A stretch of 64,000 nucleotides of DNA from Vombatus ursinus (GCF_900497805.2 NW_020954599.1:48057397-48121396), one strand, 5' to 3'; counted from the first letter of the stretch, positions 23,455 through 36,045 are shown. The notes: generated from the sequence alone by a model not told the origin. A program made the numbers and translations.

Positions 23455-24420
23455 ACCATTCAATTCCATAAGCAGTAACTGAGCTTCTACAATGTGCCTG
23501 GCAATGTGTTAAGCACTGGAGATACAAAGACACCAAAAAATAGTTCATGCCCATAAGCTCTTACACTGAACTTGAAGAAATTGTATGAACACAGAGAAAA
23601 TAAAAATATAAGCAAATTAAAGAACAAATAATTTGGGGGTACTTAGGGGAGATACTAACAAGTGGAGACATTAGAAAAGGTGTCAGGAGGTGATGATACT
23701 TTGGCTAACTTTTGCAAGGAGCAAGAGATGGTAAGAATCAGAGTTGAGTGAGGAGAATATTCTTGGCATGGAAACAAACCATACAAAGAAAGGAGGGAAG
23801 AGATGGAATGACGTGTATGGAGTACAGAACATAGACCAGTTTGACTGGGAGTAATGTATCAGCCTATGAAGACAAATTGGAACCAGAATTTGAAATGGAT
23901 TAAATGCCAAAAAGAGAAATATATTTTTATCTTAGTGACAGGAGATGGACACAGAAACTTCTTGACAAGGGGAATAATTTTATTTCAGGGGCTGTGTTGA
24001 AGAGGGGAGCACCTGGAGTCAGAGAAACCAACTATGAGACTCTTTTGCAACAGTGCAGGTGATGAGGCAATGAATTAAGGTTGTCTCTACAGGAGTGCAG
24101 GAAAGGAGATGGATGCCCAAGACAGGAGGATATAATGGACTAGGCTTTGAAACTGATTGGATATTGGGAAGGTGTGTGAGAGAGTGAGGGATGTCTGTGA
24201 AGTTGCAAACCTTGATCACTGGAAGGAGTATGGCATCCTAGGTAAAAATAGGGAAATTAAGGAGAGGGATGGGTTTCAGGAGAAAGACACTAAGTAAATT
24301 TGGACATACTGAGTCTCAATGCCTATGGGATATCCAGTTGTACAGCATGTAAGTGCATACATGGATTGTAATCTGAAGTGATGGAGATAATATCCACTGA
24401 ACTAATGAATGAGGGGATAA
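23455..24420 (+). repeat. Old unnamed interspersed repeat, copy 4
   Basis: It opens with GTGCCTGGCAATGTGTTAAGC and ACTGGAGATACAAAGACACC. It later contains GTGGAGACATTAG, GCAACAGTGCAGGTGATGAGG, GATTGGATATTGGG, TTTGGACATACTGAGTCTC and GGATATCCAGTTG, in family order. Nearly full-length but diverged. Confidence 0.65.
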
Positions 24421-25110
24421 ATGAATAACTGAATGAAAGCGTGCTTCTGGACCCAGAGTGTTTGAACTCACACATGCCTTGGCAATCTGTTTAGATTTGT
24501 CTCAGAGGCTAACTTTTGAAGGAGGATGTTCTAAGCAGATTGAATATACCCCCAAAGAAATGTTCAAATTTTAGGAAGACAGACAGCCACTGTGGTTATT
24601 TCTGAAGCTTTTCTATATCCATTGGAAAATGGAGAAAGAAGAACTTAAAATCTCATTCAATGATCTGTTTCACCTGATAGGTATTGATGCTATTTTTTCC
24701 CCAGATTTAATCCTGGCTGTGTCTATTCCAGCCAAATAAACCTTTTTTTTTTCATTTATAGAGCATTTTCCTCAAGCCATATCTACAAGATCCAATGACA
24801 GGCTGGAACATTTTGTATGGTGTGTAACACATACACACACATACACACATAATGAAGGGTTCTAAAACATGTCAAATAATTACAACTTCTGCAGCCTGGT
24901 TAAACATACACTTATGCAATATTTATATCATAAAGGCTTTTCCAAATTATACTGTTGCTTGGAACAAAAGTTCCCCCTTAGATATTTCTCTTTCCTCACT
25001 TCTTTTTAGGTCTAAAAAGAGAATGGCAGAGGCCAGAATTAAATATTTGGGACCAATCAGTGGACACTTATAACAAAAACTCCAAGAAAATGTGTAGTAA
25101 TAATTATTGT
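24421..25110. other. Unique sequence, no gene seen
   Basis: It contains a short CACACATA run near 24830-24850 and a T tract near 24742. No exon or repeat family recognised. Confidence 0.4.
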
Positions 25111-25114
25111 GACA

Positions 25115-25315
25115 TGTAATAGCAGATAAAATATCGGACTTTGAACCAGGAAGGCCTAGATTCAAATTCTGACTCTGATTCCGCCTGACTGTGTAACCCT
25201 AATCAAGTCACTTAACTTCAGTGACTCTCAAATTTCCTCATATATAAAATGAGGGTGTTTGATTAGGAGCCCTTTATAGTGCCTTCCAGCACTCAATTTG
25301 TGATTCAGGAGTCCT
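25115..25315 (+). repeat. MIR3/THER-like SINE
   Basis: It shows the head GAACCAGGAAGGCCTAGATTC, then AATTCTGACTCTG, TGTGTAACCC, AAGTCACTTAACTTCAG and a CCTTCCAGCACTCAATTTGTGATTC end. Confidence 0.75.
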
Positions 25316-25319
25316 AAGC

Positions 25320-26390
25320 ATTTTGGTTAAATAATTCTAGTGTATGACTATTCATTCTCTAAAGGAACTCATAGTGTTCATGTTCCCATGCTAATTTGTC
25401 ACCTGACCTATATGATAGAGACACAAACTTCGTTGGTATGTCAGCGAAAATTCCTATGAATCCAAGAGACATCATTTGTTCCCAAAGAGTGAAATAAGAA
25501 ATAATGGCCCATTTATATGTCAAATTCGTCATTCAGGAAAAGAGTTCTTTCTGCAAATTCCACCCAAGCAGAAGTTTGATTTTCATCTCTAGAGAATCAC
25601 ACCTCTTACTAAGTCCTGAGCTAGTACATATTGGATCTGTTTTCCTTTTAGGATGATTAAAGTAAAGAGAAGTGAATGGACTTCTAGTGGTCTGGGGAAC
25701 TACCCTTCCTAGAGCCTTGAGTAAACCACAAGAAGACTGCTAGTGGGCACTCCTTTGAGATAATTAGAGTGGTAGAACTGTGCTTGTGAATTTACAAAGT
25801 TAATATGATGTTATGCAAGATGTAATTTATAGAGGCCTAAACCTTTACTTTAGAAGAAAAAAAATATTGTAAGGATTCAGAGGTATAATTTTGGTATCAC
25901 TCCTTTACGCAAAAAAATATGTATTTCAGTCTATTGGGAACAATTACCACTATTCAGCCATGCAGTGTTAATAGCCTGAACCCAGCAAAGCACATTTTTT
26001 CCCTTTTATAATAATTATAATTAGCATTTAATTCATATTATTTATCAAAGTACACAGCTAGAGAGTACATAGCACTTTGATCCTGCTTTGGTCAATAATA
26101 AGAAATCCTGAGGAACAGGAGGCCAAAAAATGAGTGTTAAACTGAAATATCAAATGACTCATGTTTAAGAAAAACAAAGGTTGACATTTGTTTAAGAATT
26201 AAGTTCTATTCTCTGTTAACCTGCCTGTGACTGGGCCTCTTTGCATTTCTGGAGGTGATGAATCAGGCTTATTTCCATGCCTCATTCCACAGGTTGGGGA
26301 CTTTGATACATAACTATCCAAGGGATATTAAACCATGTGAGAGAACAAGGCAGTATATCTCAATCGTAATTGAAATATCTAAGATGCACC
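25320..26390. other. Unique sequence, no gene seen
   Basis: No coding feature or repeat recognised. Confidence 0.45.
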
Positions 26391-26735
26391 CTGGAGGGGA
26401 GGATCCATGACTGCAGAGAAAAGGCATGGACTCCCTTGAGTTCTCTCAAATTCTCCTCCAAAATTTTTTAAATAATACCTCAAAAAAAGTTCTAAAGAGG
26501 CAGAACCTACAAAATGAGAGAGGGAAACAATTTTCTAGCCCAAGAAAATTGAGAAGGTCAGCAGGAAAGGTCTGTGACACTGAGGTATGAAGCACAGTCC
26601 TTCACAGGTCCTGCCTGGGAGCAGGCTGTGTCCCAATAAACCAGCAGCAGACCATGCAGGCAACCAAGCCATTGGGTGCAGTATCAGCTTCTGGACTTCT
26701 CAATCTACAGATACTAAAGGAGTCAGAAGGGCATT
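26391..26735 (+). mobile_element. HAL1/L1 5' UTR fragment
   Basis: It is similar to the start of the HAL1 copies at 16219 and 28676: diverged GAGGGGAGGATCCATGACTG, then CTTGAGTTCTCTCAAATTC, TAAAGAGGCAGAACCTACAA and GAGGGAAACAATTTTC. It lies head to tail against a minus-strand ORF2 fragment at 26736, so the two were joined by rearrangement or by separate insertions. Confidence 0.7.
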
Positions 26736-27175
26736 TCTGGGTCAAAGGGTACATGATTTTATAGTACTTTGGTGTAGTTCAAAATTGCTCTACAAAATCA
26801 TTGAATCATTTTACAACTCCACCAACAGTACATTAGTGTCCCAATTTTCCTACATCCTCTCCAAAATTTGTCATTTTACTTTTCGGTCATTTTTACTTTT
26901 ACTTTTCTGTCATTAGGCAATTTGATTGGTGGGAAGTGATACCTCAAGGTTATTTTAATTTGCATTTCTCTAATCTCTAGTGATTTAGAGCATTTTTTTC
27001 ATATGATTATACATAGCTTTGATTATTTCATCTAAAATCTACTTTTTCATATCCTTTGACCATTTATCAATTGAGAAATGGCTCTTCTTTTTATAAAATT
27101 GACTCAGTTCTCTATAAATTTGAGAAATGAGACCTATATCAGAGAAACTTGCTGTAAAGTTTTCCTCACCTTTGT
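26736..27175 (-). mobile_element. LINE-1 ORF2 C-terminal fragment
   Basis: The plus strand reads TGGGTCAAAGGGTACATG, CCACCAACAGTACATTAGTG, ATTTGCATTTCTCTAATC and TTTTTTTCATATGATTATA, the same order as at 10640-11050. No open frame survives. It abuts HAL1 copy F on its right. Confidence 0.8.
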
Positions 27176-28675
27176 GATTACTGTGTTTCTCCTTTCATCC
27201 TATTTTCTTCCCAATGTATCCTACTTTCTCTCCTTTCACCCTGTCGATCCTCAAAAGTGTTTTGCTTTTGACTACCACCTTCCTCAATTTATCCTCCCTT
27301 CTATCAGCCCCATTCTTCTCTTATCCCATTCTGCTCCTACTTTGTATATTTCTGTACCCAACTGAGTATTTATGTTATTCCCACTTTGAGCCTATTCCTA
27401 TGAGAGTAAGTTTCAAGTACTCTCTCCTCTTCCACTCCACTGTAAAAACTTTTTTGTGCCTCTTATATGTGAGATAATTTACTGGGATAGTTACCTCTCC
27501 CTTTCCCCTTCTCTCAGTGCATTCCTCTTTCTCATCCCTTAATTTAATTTATTTTAGAAAATCATCCCATTATTTTCAAATCATACCTGTGCCCTCTGTC
27601 TATGTATACTCCTTCTACCTGTCCTAATAATGAGAAAGTTTTTTAGGAGTAACAAGCATCATCTATCCATGTAGGAATGTAAACATTTTAACCTTATGGA
27701 ATCCCTCATACTTTCTCTTTCCTCTTTACCTTTTTATACTTCCCTTGAGTCTAATATTTGAAAGTCAAATGTCCTATTCAGCTCTAGTATTTTCATTAGG
27801 AATGTTTGGAAGTCCTCTATTTCATTATATATCCATTTTTCCCATGAAAGAAAATGCTCAGTTTTTCTGAATAGGTGATTATTGGTTGTAACCCTAGCTC
27901 CTTTAGCGTCTAGTATATATTATTCCAAGCCCTACGATCCTTCAAGGTAGAAGCTGCTAAATCTTGTGTTATCCTGACTGTGACTCTACAGTATTTGAAT
28001 TATTTTTTTCTTTTAAGGCAGTATTTTCGCCTTGACCTAAGAGCTCTGAAATTTGGAGATAACATTGCTGAAAGTGTTCATTTTGGGATCTCTTTTAGCG
28101 GGTGATTGATGGATTCTTTTTATTTTACCCTCTGGTTCTAGAATATCAGGGTAGTTTTCATGATAATTTCTTGAAAGATGGTGTCTGCTCTTTTTTTTTT
28201 TTTGATCATAGCTTTCTGGCAGTCCAATAATTCTTAAATTATTTCACTTGGATCTGTTTTCTAGGTCAGCTGCTTTTCCAATGAGATATTTCACATTTTC
28301 TTCTATATTTTCATTCTTTTGATTTTGTTTGATTGTTCTTTGATGTCTCATGGGGAATTATTTTCTTCAGGGAACTTTTGTGCCTTTATGTTTTTCTTTT
28401 GGCCAATTATAATTTTTTAGACTCTCTTTTCTTCAGTGAAATTTTGCCCCTCTTTTTCCATTTAGCCAATTCTGCTTTTGTAGGCATTCTTCTCTTCATT
28501 GGATTTTGTGTCTCCTTCACCATTTAGCCCATTCTGTTTTTTTTAAGGTATTTTTTCAGTAAGTTTTTCTCATGATTTCTTATATCATTTTAATTTCTTT
28601 CTACAATTATTTTTCCTTTATCTCTCTTATTTGATTTTTTAAATCATTTTTGAGTTCTTCTAGAAATTACTTTTG
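27176..28675 (-). mobile_element. HAL1 copy F: post-ORF1 region and ORF1
   Basis: The 3' purine-rich region (27196-27650 on the minus strand) is followed by the ORF1 C-terminal domain (27680-28150), RNA-binding region and coiled coil (to 28675). The element continues at 31439 after the insertion of copy B. Frame breaks are numerous, making this older than B. Confidence 0.82.
28662..28675 (+). repeat. Target-site duplication, left of HAL1 B
   Basis: The 14-mer AGAAATTACTTTTG is repeated identically at 31439-31452. Confidence 0.95.
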
Positions 28676-31438
28676 GGGTAGAGGTGGAGCCAAGATGGCA
28701 GAGGGAAAGCAGTGACTTGCTTGAGCTCTCCCCCAAACCCCTCCAAATACCTGTTAAAAAAATGGCTCTAAACAAATTCTAAAGCAGCAGAACCCACAAA
28801 AAGACAGAGTGAAACAAATTTCCAGCCAAAGACAGCCTGGATGGTTGATCAGAAAGGTATATCTCCCTGGAGGGGGAGAGGAATGCAGTTTGGTGTGGGC
28901 GTGCAGACCGCAGCAACCTTGGAGCAGGCCTCAGAGGAATGAATCACAGACAGCTGTGGTGATTTACAGACTTCTCAACCCATGAATGCCAAAGACAACT
29001 TGGAAGGTCAGTGGGAAAAGACTGTGACTGCAGTAAGAGAGGAACTAGGTCTCAGCCACAAGTCTGGAGCATGGCCCAGGGCCATGGCTGTTTCCTGAGC
29101 TTCCAGCCCACAGACTGAGGGGGAATCAAATGGCTGATCAGAGGGGGATTGCAGGATTCTTTTTGCTAGTACTGAGGCAGGAATCTCTTGCTTTACCAGT
29201 GCTTGGATCTGGGTCACAGTTCTGAGGGGTGGTAGTGGGGTGAGAAGGAATGCTGGTGTGGTGGAGCTTCTTGTGGCAGTGGAGAGAAAACACCTGGTCC
29301 CTTATCATAGCACCTTGGAAGAATTGAAAATTTTCAGATCCCTAGAAGTATCTCTTAAATCAGCTGTACAAACCCCAAATCTTCAGACAGTACATTCTCC
29401 ACATTGGAAGCAAACTTTAACCTTAACAAAGAGTTTAAAACTCAAGTAATTGGCCGGGATCATGAGTAAGCAGCGCAAAAAATGTCAGACTATATTATCT
29501 TACTTTGGTGACAAAGAAGATCAAAACATACAACCAGAAGAAGACAACAAAGCCAAAGCTCCTACATCCAAAGCCTCCAAGAAAAATATGAATCAGTCTC
29601 AGGCCTTGGAAGCGCTCAAAAAGGATTTTGAGAAACAAGTAAGAGAAGTAGAGTAAAAACTGAGAGTGATGCAAGAAAATCATGAAAAACAAGTTAACAG
29701 CTTACCAAAGGAGACCCAAAAAAATACTGAAGAAAATAACACCTTAAAAAATAGCCTAACCCAAATGGCAAAAGAGGTCCAAAAAGCCAATGAAGAAAAG
29801 AATGCCCTAAAAAGCAAAATTGGCCAAATGGAAAAGGAAGTCCAAAAGATTACTGAAGAAAATACTTCCTTAAAAATTAGAATAGAGCAATTGGAAGCTA
29901 GTGACTTTATGAGAAATCAAGACACTGTAAAAGAAATCCAAAAGAATGAAAAATTGGAAAACAAAGTGAAATATCTCATTGGAAAAACAACTGACCTGGA
30001 AAATAGATCCAGGAGAGAGAATTTAAAAATTATTGGACTATCTGAAAGCCATGATCAAAAAAAGAGCCTAGACATCATCTTTTAAGAAATTATCCAGGAA
30101 AACTGTCCTGATGTTTTAGAACCAGAGGGCAAAATAGAAATTGAAAGAATCCACCAATCTCCTCCTGAAAGAGATCCCCAAAGGAAAATGCTTAGGAATA
30201 TTGTAGCCAAATTCCAGAGTTCCCAGGTCAAGGAGAAAATATTACAAGCAGCCAGAAAGAAGCCATTCAAGTATTGTGGAAACACAATCAGGACAACACA
30301 AGATTTAGCTGTGTCTACATTAAGGGACCGCAGGGCATGAAATATAATGTTCTGGAGTGCAAAGGAGATAGGATTACAACAAAGAATCACCTATCCAGCA
30401 AAGCTGAGTATAATCCTGCAGGGGAAAAAAATGATCATTCAGTGAAGTAGAGGACTTTCAAGCATCTGTGATGAAAAGACCAGAGCTGAATAGAAAATTT
30501 GATTTTCAAATACAAGACCTTTGTCAGTATTAGGGTAGTTGGAGGGGGAAAATTATATGTACGTATATATGGATACAGATAGATAGATAGAGGCCACAGG
30601 GTGAGTTGAAAATGAAGGGGTCATGTATGGAGAATAAAATTAAGGGGTGAGAGAGGATTATACTAGGAGAAGGAGAAAGGGAGAGGTAGAATGAGGAAAA
30701 TTATCTCACACAAAAAAAAACAGAAAAAAAGGCTCTTACACTGGAGGGGAAATGGGGGAAGGTGAGAGGGAATGAGTGAATCTTATTCTGATAGGATTTG
30801 ACTTAAGGAGGGAATAACATACACACTTAATTGGGTATGGAAATCTGTCCTACTTTATAGGAAAATAGGGAGGGGGACAAGAGAGTAGGGTGATGATAGA
30901 CAGGAGGGCAGATTGGGAAAGGGGGTAATCAGAAGGAAATACTTCTGACGTGGGACAGGGTCAAAAGAAAGAATAGAATAAATAGGGGGGCAGGATAGGA
31001 TTAAGGGAAATAGAGTTAGTTTTTCACAGCATGTCTACTATGGAAGTTTTGCATAACTGCACATATATAATTTATATTTAGTTGCTTGCCTTATCAATAA
31101 AGGTGGGTGGGGAAGGAGGGAGAAAATTTGGAACCCAAAGTTTTAAAAACACTTGTTTAAAAAAGGTTTTCATATGCAACTGGGAAATAAGAAATACAGG
31201 AAATGGGGTACAGAAATCTAATCTACCCTATAGGAAAATTGAAGGGGAAGGAGATAAGAGAAGGGGGGGGAGAGATAGAAGGGAAGACAGACTAGGGGAA
31301 GGGGTATTCAGAATGCATGCCATCTTGGGGTGGGTGGAGGAGCGAGATGGAGTGAAAATTCAGAGCTCAAAATCTTGTGGAAGTAAATGTTGAAAACAAA
31401 AAAATAAATAAAAACTACCATTAAAAAAAGGAAAAAAA
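28676..31438 (+). mobile_element. Full-length HAL1 (half-L1) copy B
   Basis: This is an L1-derived element that keeps ORF1 and lacks ORF2. It carries a 5' UTR of about 785 bp starting with GTGGAGCCAAGATGGCAGAG and ORF1 from 29462. Roughly 900 bp of non-coding purine-rich 3' sequence follows, ending in a short AAATAAATAA-type tail. Such elements depend on L1 ORF2p supplied in trans (family knowledge). Length is about 2.76 kb. A perfect 14-bp duplication shows it inserted as one piece into HAL1 F. Confidence 0.9.
29462..30478 (+). pseudogene. HAL1 ORF1 (L1 ORF1p-like RNA-binding protein), decayed
   Basis: ORF1p is the trimeric RNA-binding protein of L1 particles. The start is the ATG of MSKQRKKCQ, in the same place as in copy A. 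The N-terminal acidic stretch (about residues 15-45, EDQNIQPEEDNKAKAP) leads to a long heptad-bearing coiled coil (about residues 70-150, with LKNSLTQMAKEVQKANEEK). Next comes an RRM-like region with LENRSRRENLKIIGLSES (about 180-200). The C-terminal domain follows, with RIHQSPPERDPQRK, IVAKFQSSQVKEKIL and KYCGNTIRTTQDL. One frame runs through most of the gene but is interrupted by in-frame stops at 29654, 30083 and near 30339, and its end is shifted. It is therefore not expected to make full-length protein. Confidence 0.88.
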
Positions 31439-32124
31439 AGAAATTACTTTTGCGTTTGAGGCCAATTCACATTTTTTGAGGCTTTGGATGTAGCAGTTCT
31501 GAATTTGCTTCTGAGTATGTGTTTTCATCTTCCCTTTCACTGTAGTAACTTTCTATGGACAGAATCTTTTTGTTTTCATTGTTGTTCATTTTTCTAATCT
31601 ATTTCTTGACTTTTGACTTTATGCTAAGGTGGGGTCTGCTTCCAGGGTGGAGGTGGTACTGTTCAAAACTTCAGGTTTTTTGTGCAGCTATTTTCAGAGC
31701 TGATTCTAGGGATCTGAGTGTTTTCAGTTCTTCCAAGCTGGCATGATCTAATGTGGTGTGTTTACTACTCTCTTGACCTGTGTTCTGGACTTGGAGTGAT
31801 CACAAGTAGTCTTTTTAGTCCTGAAGCTGTCACCAGGATCCCTGCTTCTCTGTGGCTGCAAGCTCTGGTGTGCTAATGCTCCTCTTCTCCCTGGGATTGA
31901 GACCCGGATCTGAGCATGGAAAATGCAATAGAGTCCTCCCCCTGATGCCAGCAAAGGGATCCCTATAATGTCATTCTGACAAGCTCTCTGACTTCCTCAC
32001 TGTTTCTGGGCTGAGAAGTCCAGAAGCTGCCATTGCAGCCAATGATTCAGTCACCTGCAAAGTCTGCTGCTGGTTTACAGGGACACAGCCTGCACCCAGG
32101 CAGGACCAGTGATGACTGTGCTTC
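31439..32124 (-). mobile_element. HAL1 copy F: ORF1 N-terminus and 5' UTR
   Basis: This is the continuation of F to the right of B. The minus strand encodes the acidic ORF1 start (31440-31545, with text equivalent to GAAGATGAAAACACATACTC) and then the 5' UTR to about 32124. The extreme 5' end with the CAAGATGG motif is not preserved. Confidence 0.75.
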
Positions 32125-32168
32125 ACACAGTTCTTTTCATAATGGCAAAGATTTGGAAATTGAGGGAA
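32125..32168 (+). mobile_element. Tiny LINE-1 ORF2 C-terminal fragment
   Basis: The run TTCTTTTCATAATGGCAAAG then TTTGGAAATTGAGGGAATG matches the sense strand coding for LFVVAKNGKLRGCPS in the copy at 20250-20495. Only about 45 bp. Confidence 0.5.
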
Positions 32169-32329
32169 TGATGTCAGACTCCTTTGTGAATTGTATATGT
32201 TTCTGGAAATTTGATGAAGAAAATACATTAAAAACACACATATAACAGGATACAATATTTCAAGCATTAGAGAGGAGAATCTAATACTTAATTAATTTAA
32301 CCTCACCTTCAATGTCACCATTCTTTTAG

Positions 32330-32548
32330 AGGCATTTAGGTGGCACAGTGGATAGAGTACTAGATCTGCTCAGATATTTACTATCTGTGTAACCCTGAGC
32401 AAGTCCCTTAACTTCTGTCTTCTTTAGCTTCCTCCACTGTAAAATGAAGGAATAATGCTGTGGGCATAAAATGAGATAATATTTGTAAGACACTTAGCAC
32501 TTATCTATACATAGCAGGTACTTAATAAATGTTTATTTCCTTATTATT
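32330..32548 (+). repeat. CORE-SINE with L2-like tail
   Basis: GGCATTTAGGTGGCACAGTGG head, AACCCTGAGCAAGTCCCTTAAC, TAAAATGAAGGAATAATG, GAGATAATATTTGTAAGAC and a tail with AGCAGGTACTTAATAAATG. Confidence 0.8.
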
Positions 32549-32553
32549 GGATT

Positions 32554-32730
32554 CAGGTTCCTAAAATTTTTTTGTGTCCTGGACCCTCTTGGGAGTCTGA
32601 TGAAACCTAGGGACTCCTTCTTAGAATATTATTAAGTGCACTAAATAAAATATATGAAGTTACAAAAGTGATCAATTTTATTAAAATATAATTATCAACA
32701 TGTTAAAAAAAATGGAAAACAAGAGAAAAA
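32554..32730 (-). mobile_element. Small hAT-type element, one end degraded
   Basis: It carries CAGGTTCCTAAAATTTT and GGGACTCCTTCTTAGAATAT, similar to the interiors of 22007-22220 and 23254-23446. The far end dissolves into A-rich sequence. Confidence 0.5.
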
Positions 32731-33024
32731 AAAGAAAAAACAAGTTCACAAATCCGAGGTCAAGCACCCCAGGTTCGGGGCTCTCCTCTGTATCATCCCT
32801 TCAAAAAGAAATCATTCTCAAATGGATGACTAAAATTTAATAGGTTTTTCTTTTTCCTCTCAAATAAGCCAGGACTTTACAAGCACTCTACTTTAATAGG
32901 TTTAGAAAGGTATAAATTGACTACTCGCCTCCTGTGTAGGGGTCCATCTGGTTTTGTTTTGGGCCAAATTAATAAGCCTTTAGCTTTCTTAGAGTTCACA
33001 GGATTACAGATTTGCTCCAGTAAG

Positions 33025-33170
33025 TGCATTATATTTATTTTACAGAAGAGAAAACTGAGGGTTGGAGACATAAAGTAACTTACTGAAGGTCACATAAATA
33101 TTAAACATCACATTTGAATCTAGGTCCTCTGACTCCGGAGTAGCTGCTATTTTCACTGTACCAAGCTGGC
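33025..33170 (-). repeat. MIR-type SINE
   Basis: Minus-strand CORE pattern: TTTTACAGAAGAGAAAACTGAGG, AAGTAACTTACTGAAGGTCAC and GAATCTAGGTCCTCTGACTCC. Confidence 0.8.
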
Positions 33171-33179
33171 AAGAAGTTC

Positions 33180-34265
33180 CTATAATCACATAATTTTGGA
33201 GCCCTTTTGTAGTAAACTGAACTGCCTAATAGTTCCCCAATCAGCAAAACCTTCACTCCTTTTAAAAAAGCTTCACTAATATTTCATTCTCAGGAACCCG
33301 AGAGACTAATACTGCTGACATGTTAGATTCCAATTCCCAAAAAGGAGACAGTACAGGTCTTCTTGTTACATTAGCTAATTGGATAGCTGAGTTCTCCACA
33401 GAGGAGAGAGCCTCTGTAGAGTTAAAGAAAGCATCACTTGTCAGTTATTGCACTTTTCTTCTAAAAGCTCAAGCATTCTAAGAGCTAATGCATTGTGATC
33501 ATTCTCCATACTGCATCTGTAGTAGTACCTGAGAACCACCAGATGTCACTCTTATAGGGCTACATGGATGATCCTTGACTTAGAACCTAAAAAGTTATAC
33601 TGTATGAATCTGTTACCATGGCAGCTACATTTCTACAACCTGAAAGGATCTGGTTTGGGCAATCCTTCCAGATAATTAAAGTGGAGCAACTACTCTTGTG
33701 AATTTGACAGAGTCAATGTTACAAACAAGCTTGGTTAATCTTCTCAGACTAACATTACAAAAACGATTAAATGCCCCTTTATTTTAGGTTCTTTTATTTC
33801 TTTCAAATTGGTAATGAAATAATACAGTGAACTCTCTAAAAATGTGACAGTCACATTTGGTCATCATTGGTCACAATGAGAAAATATTGGATATTTTCAA
33901 ACTAGTAAAAAATAATATATAGCATGTGTTGCATTCCATCATACAAGCATATACCCAAAATTACATTATACAATTGAGATAGAAAAACAAAAATAAAACA
34001 ATCCCAGCTTTAAGGAGGTTTTACTCAGAGAGAAAGGTTTTGGGAGAGGGAAGTATTTTTTCAATTTTAATAACTTCCTTTTTTCCAAAATTCAAAAATA
34101 AAATAAATTTTCAGGAACACACTTGAAAAGCATGAACCTCTAAACCTCTTTTCTGATTTCATATTTACTTCTAAAATAATGCTTTCTTTAAAATAAAAAT
34201 ATATTTAACACTCAATGACATTTGAGACATGTTATGGAGTATTACAACGGGACCTCCAAAGAAAT
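33180..34265. other. Unique sequence, no gene seen
   Basis: No feature recognised. Confidence 0.4.
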
Positions 34266-34269
34266 AGGA

Positions 34270-34385
34270 AACTCAAGTTCTAGTGTCAGTTTCTCCACTA
34301 AGTCTTGGCCTCAAGTTTCCTTTTCTGAAAAATGAGGAAGCTTGAGTTGGTGATCTCCAAGCAATCTTCCAGAACTGTGACTTTC
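34270..34385 (+). repeat. MIR3-like SINE fragment
   Basis: CTCAAGTTCTAGTGTCAGTTTC, AAGTTTCCTTTTCTGAAAAATG and a GGTGATCTCCAAGCAATCTTCC end. Confidence 0.5.
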
Positions 34386-34389
34386 ATCT

Positions 34390-35355
34390 TTTTAGAAGCC
34401 TATTGCTCTTAAAAATTCTGTGGCTTAGATGTAGTCAAATATAATATTTCAAAGTAATATTTAAAAATTCTAATTTCCCTTTAGGCTGAGATATTTCTTA
34501 TATGAATTTTATAGTAGTTATAAATCTCAGTATAAAAGAGTTCATAATGAAATTGTTGAAAGACACTTTACTGTAGCAAGGGTACCTTTCACTGCTTTAA
34601 ATTACCAAACAGACTCTTTTAAAGATAATAATAAAAAAGACACAGGCTTCTTAAGTTCCTCTATCTAATTTCATCTGACAGACACTAGTAAAAAAAAATA
34701 ACCATACAATTCACATTTTTTCCAAAAAATTAATGATGCTTTCCGAATCAGATTTTATATATATATATATATATATGCATATATATGTGTGTGTGTGTAT
34801 GTATCCATATTATAATATCATATATTTAACTGTACAAAAAATATCCTTTGCCTTCATGTTAACCTCCATCCATAAGCACCACCACCAAAAAATAAAAACA
34901 ATAAGACAAGAACAAACAAAAATAATATGGACGTCCATTTAGGGCCAGGACCCAGACAGAACTATCTATACATGAGGATTGTCATACATCAGAGGCAAGT
35001 TAAGGTAAGTTGCTTAGTTACACATGTATATTTGGGAGGTGAGCTTATTTTCTTATAAAGTCTCTGCAAAATTTCTAGGTGGGCTTTATTTTCCTTCTGT
35101 GAAATTCACAAATTTATAATATTATTGGTAGCAATTATAAGACCAGAATTCTGCACTAGTAGGAAGAATTGATAAATCAGACAATTATTTGGATAATTCA
35201 GGAAAAGGATTGTTTCAATTATTGAAATATCCTGGTAATTGTGGCTCTGTGTGGCCATGTAACCAAAAGACCAAATAATTGATAAAATAAAGAGCATGAT
35301 AAGCTTAAGAAAAGTCTAGCAACTTTAAAAAAAGATACTTATCTATTATCATGTA
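34390..35355. other. AT-rich sequence with microsatellite, no gene seen
   Basis: It includes a (TA)n/(TG)n run at 34757-34802. No gene or named repeat recognised. Confidence 0.45.
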
Positions 35356-35359
35356 TAAA

Positions 35360-35815
35360 ATATAAAATCTTTCCCCTGGAATTTAAAGCTTTCCATAATT
35401 TAGCCTTAACCTACCCTTTCAAATTTCATACTGTTTTACACATACTCTGTGTTCCAGCTCAACTACATTACTAATGTTCCACATTTTCTTTGCGTCATAT
35501 TTCAAGGAAGAACACCTTCTTTCTTCATCTCTGTCATTCAGAATTTATATCTGCTTTCATGGATTGGCTTAGGTTGTGCTTCTTTGTGGAGTCTTCACTG
35601 ATTTTCCACCCACCACCTTTAAAATTTTTCAGTTGTTCATAATGTCCTCTTCCTCATAAAACTTGTATGTATTTACTCATCTCTATACATACAAGTTTTC
35701 CCCTTCTTTCTCACTTTCAACAGAATGTAAATTCTTTGATGGCAGCAATTTGTCTTTATGGACCCTGAGTCCAGTATGGGACTTTGTACATAGTAGGTGT
35801 TTATGAGTGTTTGTG
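35360..35815 (+). repeat. LINE/L2 3' end
   Basis: Reads in L2 order: TTTAAAGCTTTCCATAATTTAGC, CCCTTTCAAATTTCATACTG, CTGTGTTCCAGCTCAACTAC, CAGAATGTAAATTCTTTGATGG, CCTGAGTCCAGTATGGGAC and ACATAGTAGGTGTTTATGAG. This is the 3' untranslated end, with no coding capacity. Confidence 0.8.
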
Positions 35816-36045
35816 GGCAGCTAGATGGCTCAGGGGATAGAATGCTGGGCATGGAGTCAGAAAGACTCATATTCATGAGTTCAAATCCAGCCTCAGATAC
35901 TTACTATCTGTATGATCCTGGGCAAGTCACCTCAGTTTCTTCATCTATAAAATGAACTGAAGAAGGAACTGGCAAAACTCTAGTGTATTTGCCAAGAAAA
36001 TCCTGAATGGGGTCACAAAGAGTCAGAAGCAACTGAACTGATAAG
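35816..36045 (+). repeat. Marsupial CORE-SINE with RTE-derived tail
   Basis: Head GGGCAGCTAGATGGCTCAGG, then GAGTTCAAATCCAGCCTCAG, GATCCTGGGCAAGTCACC and the RTE/BovB-like 3' portion GAATGGGGTCACAAAGAGTC. It directly follows the L2 end. Confidence 0.88.
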
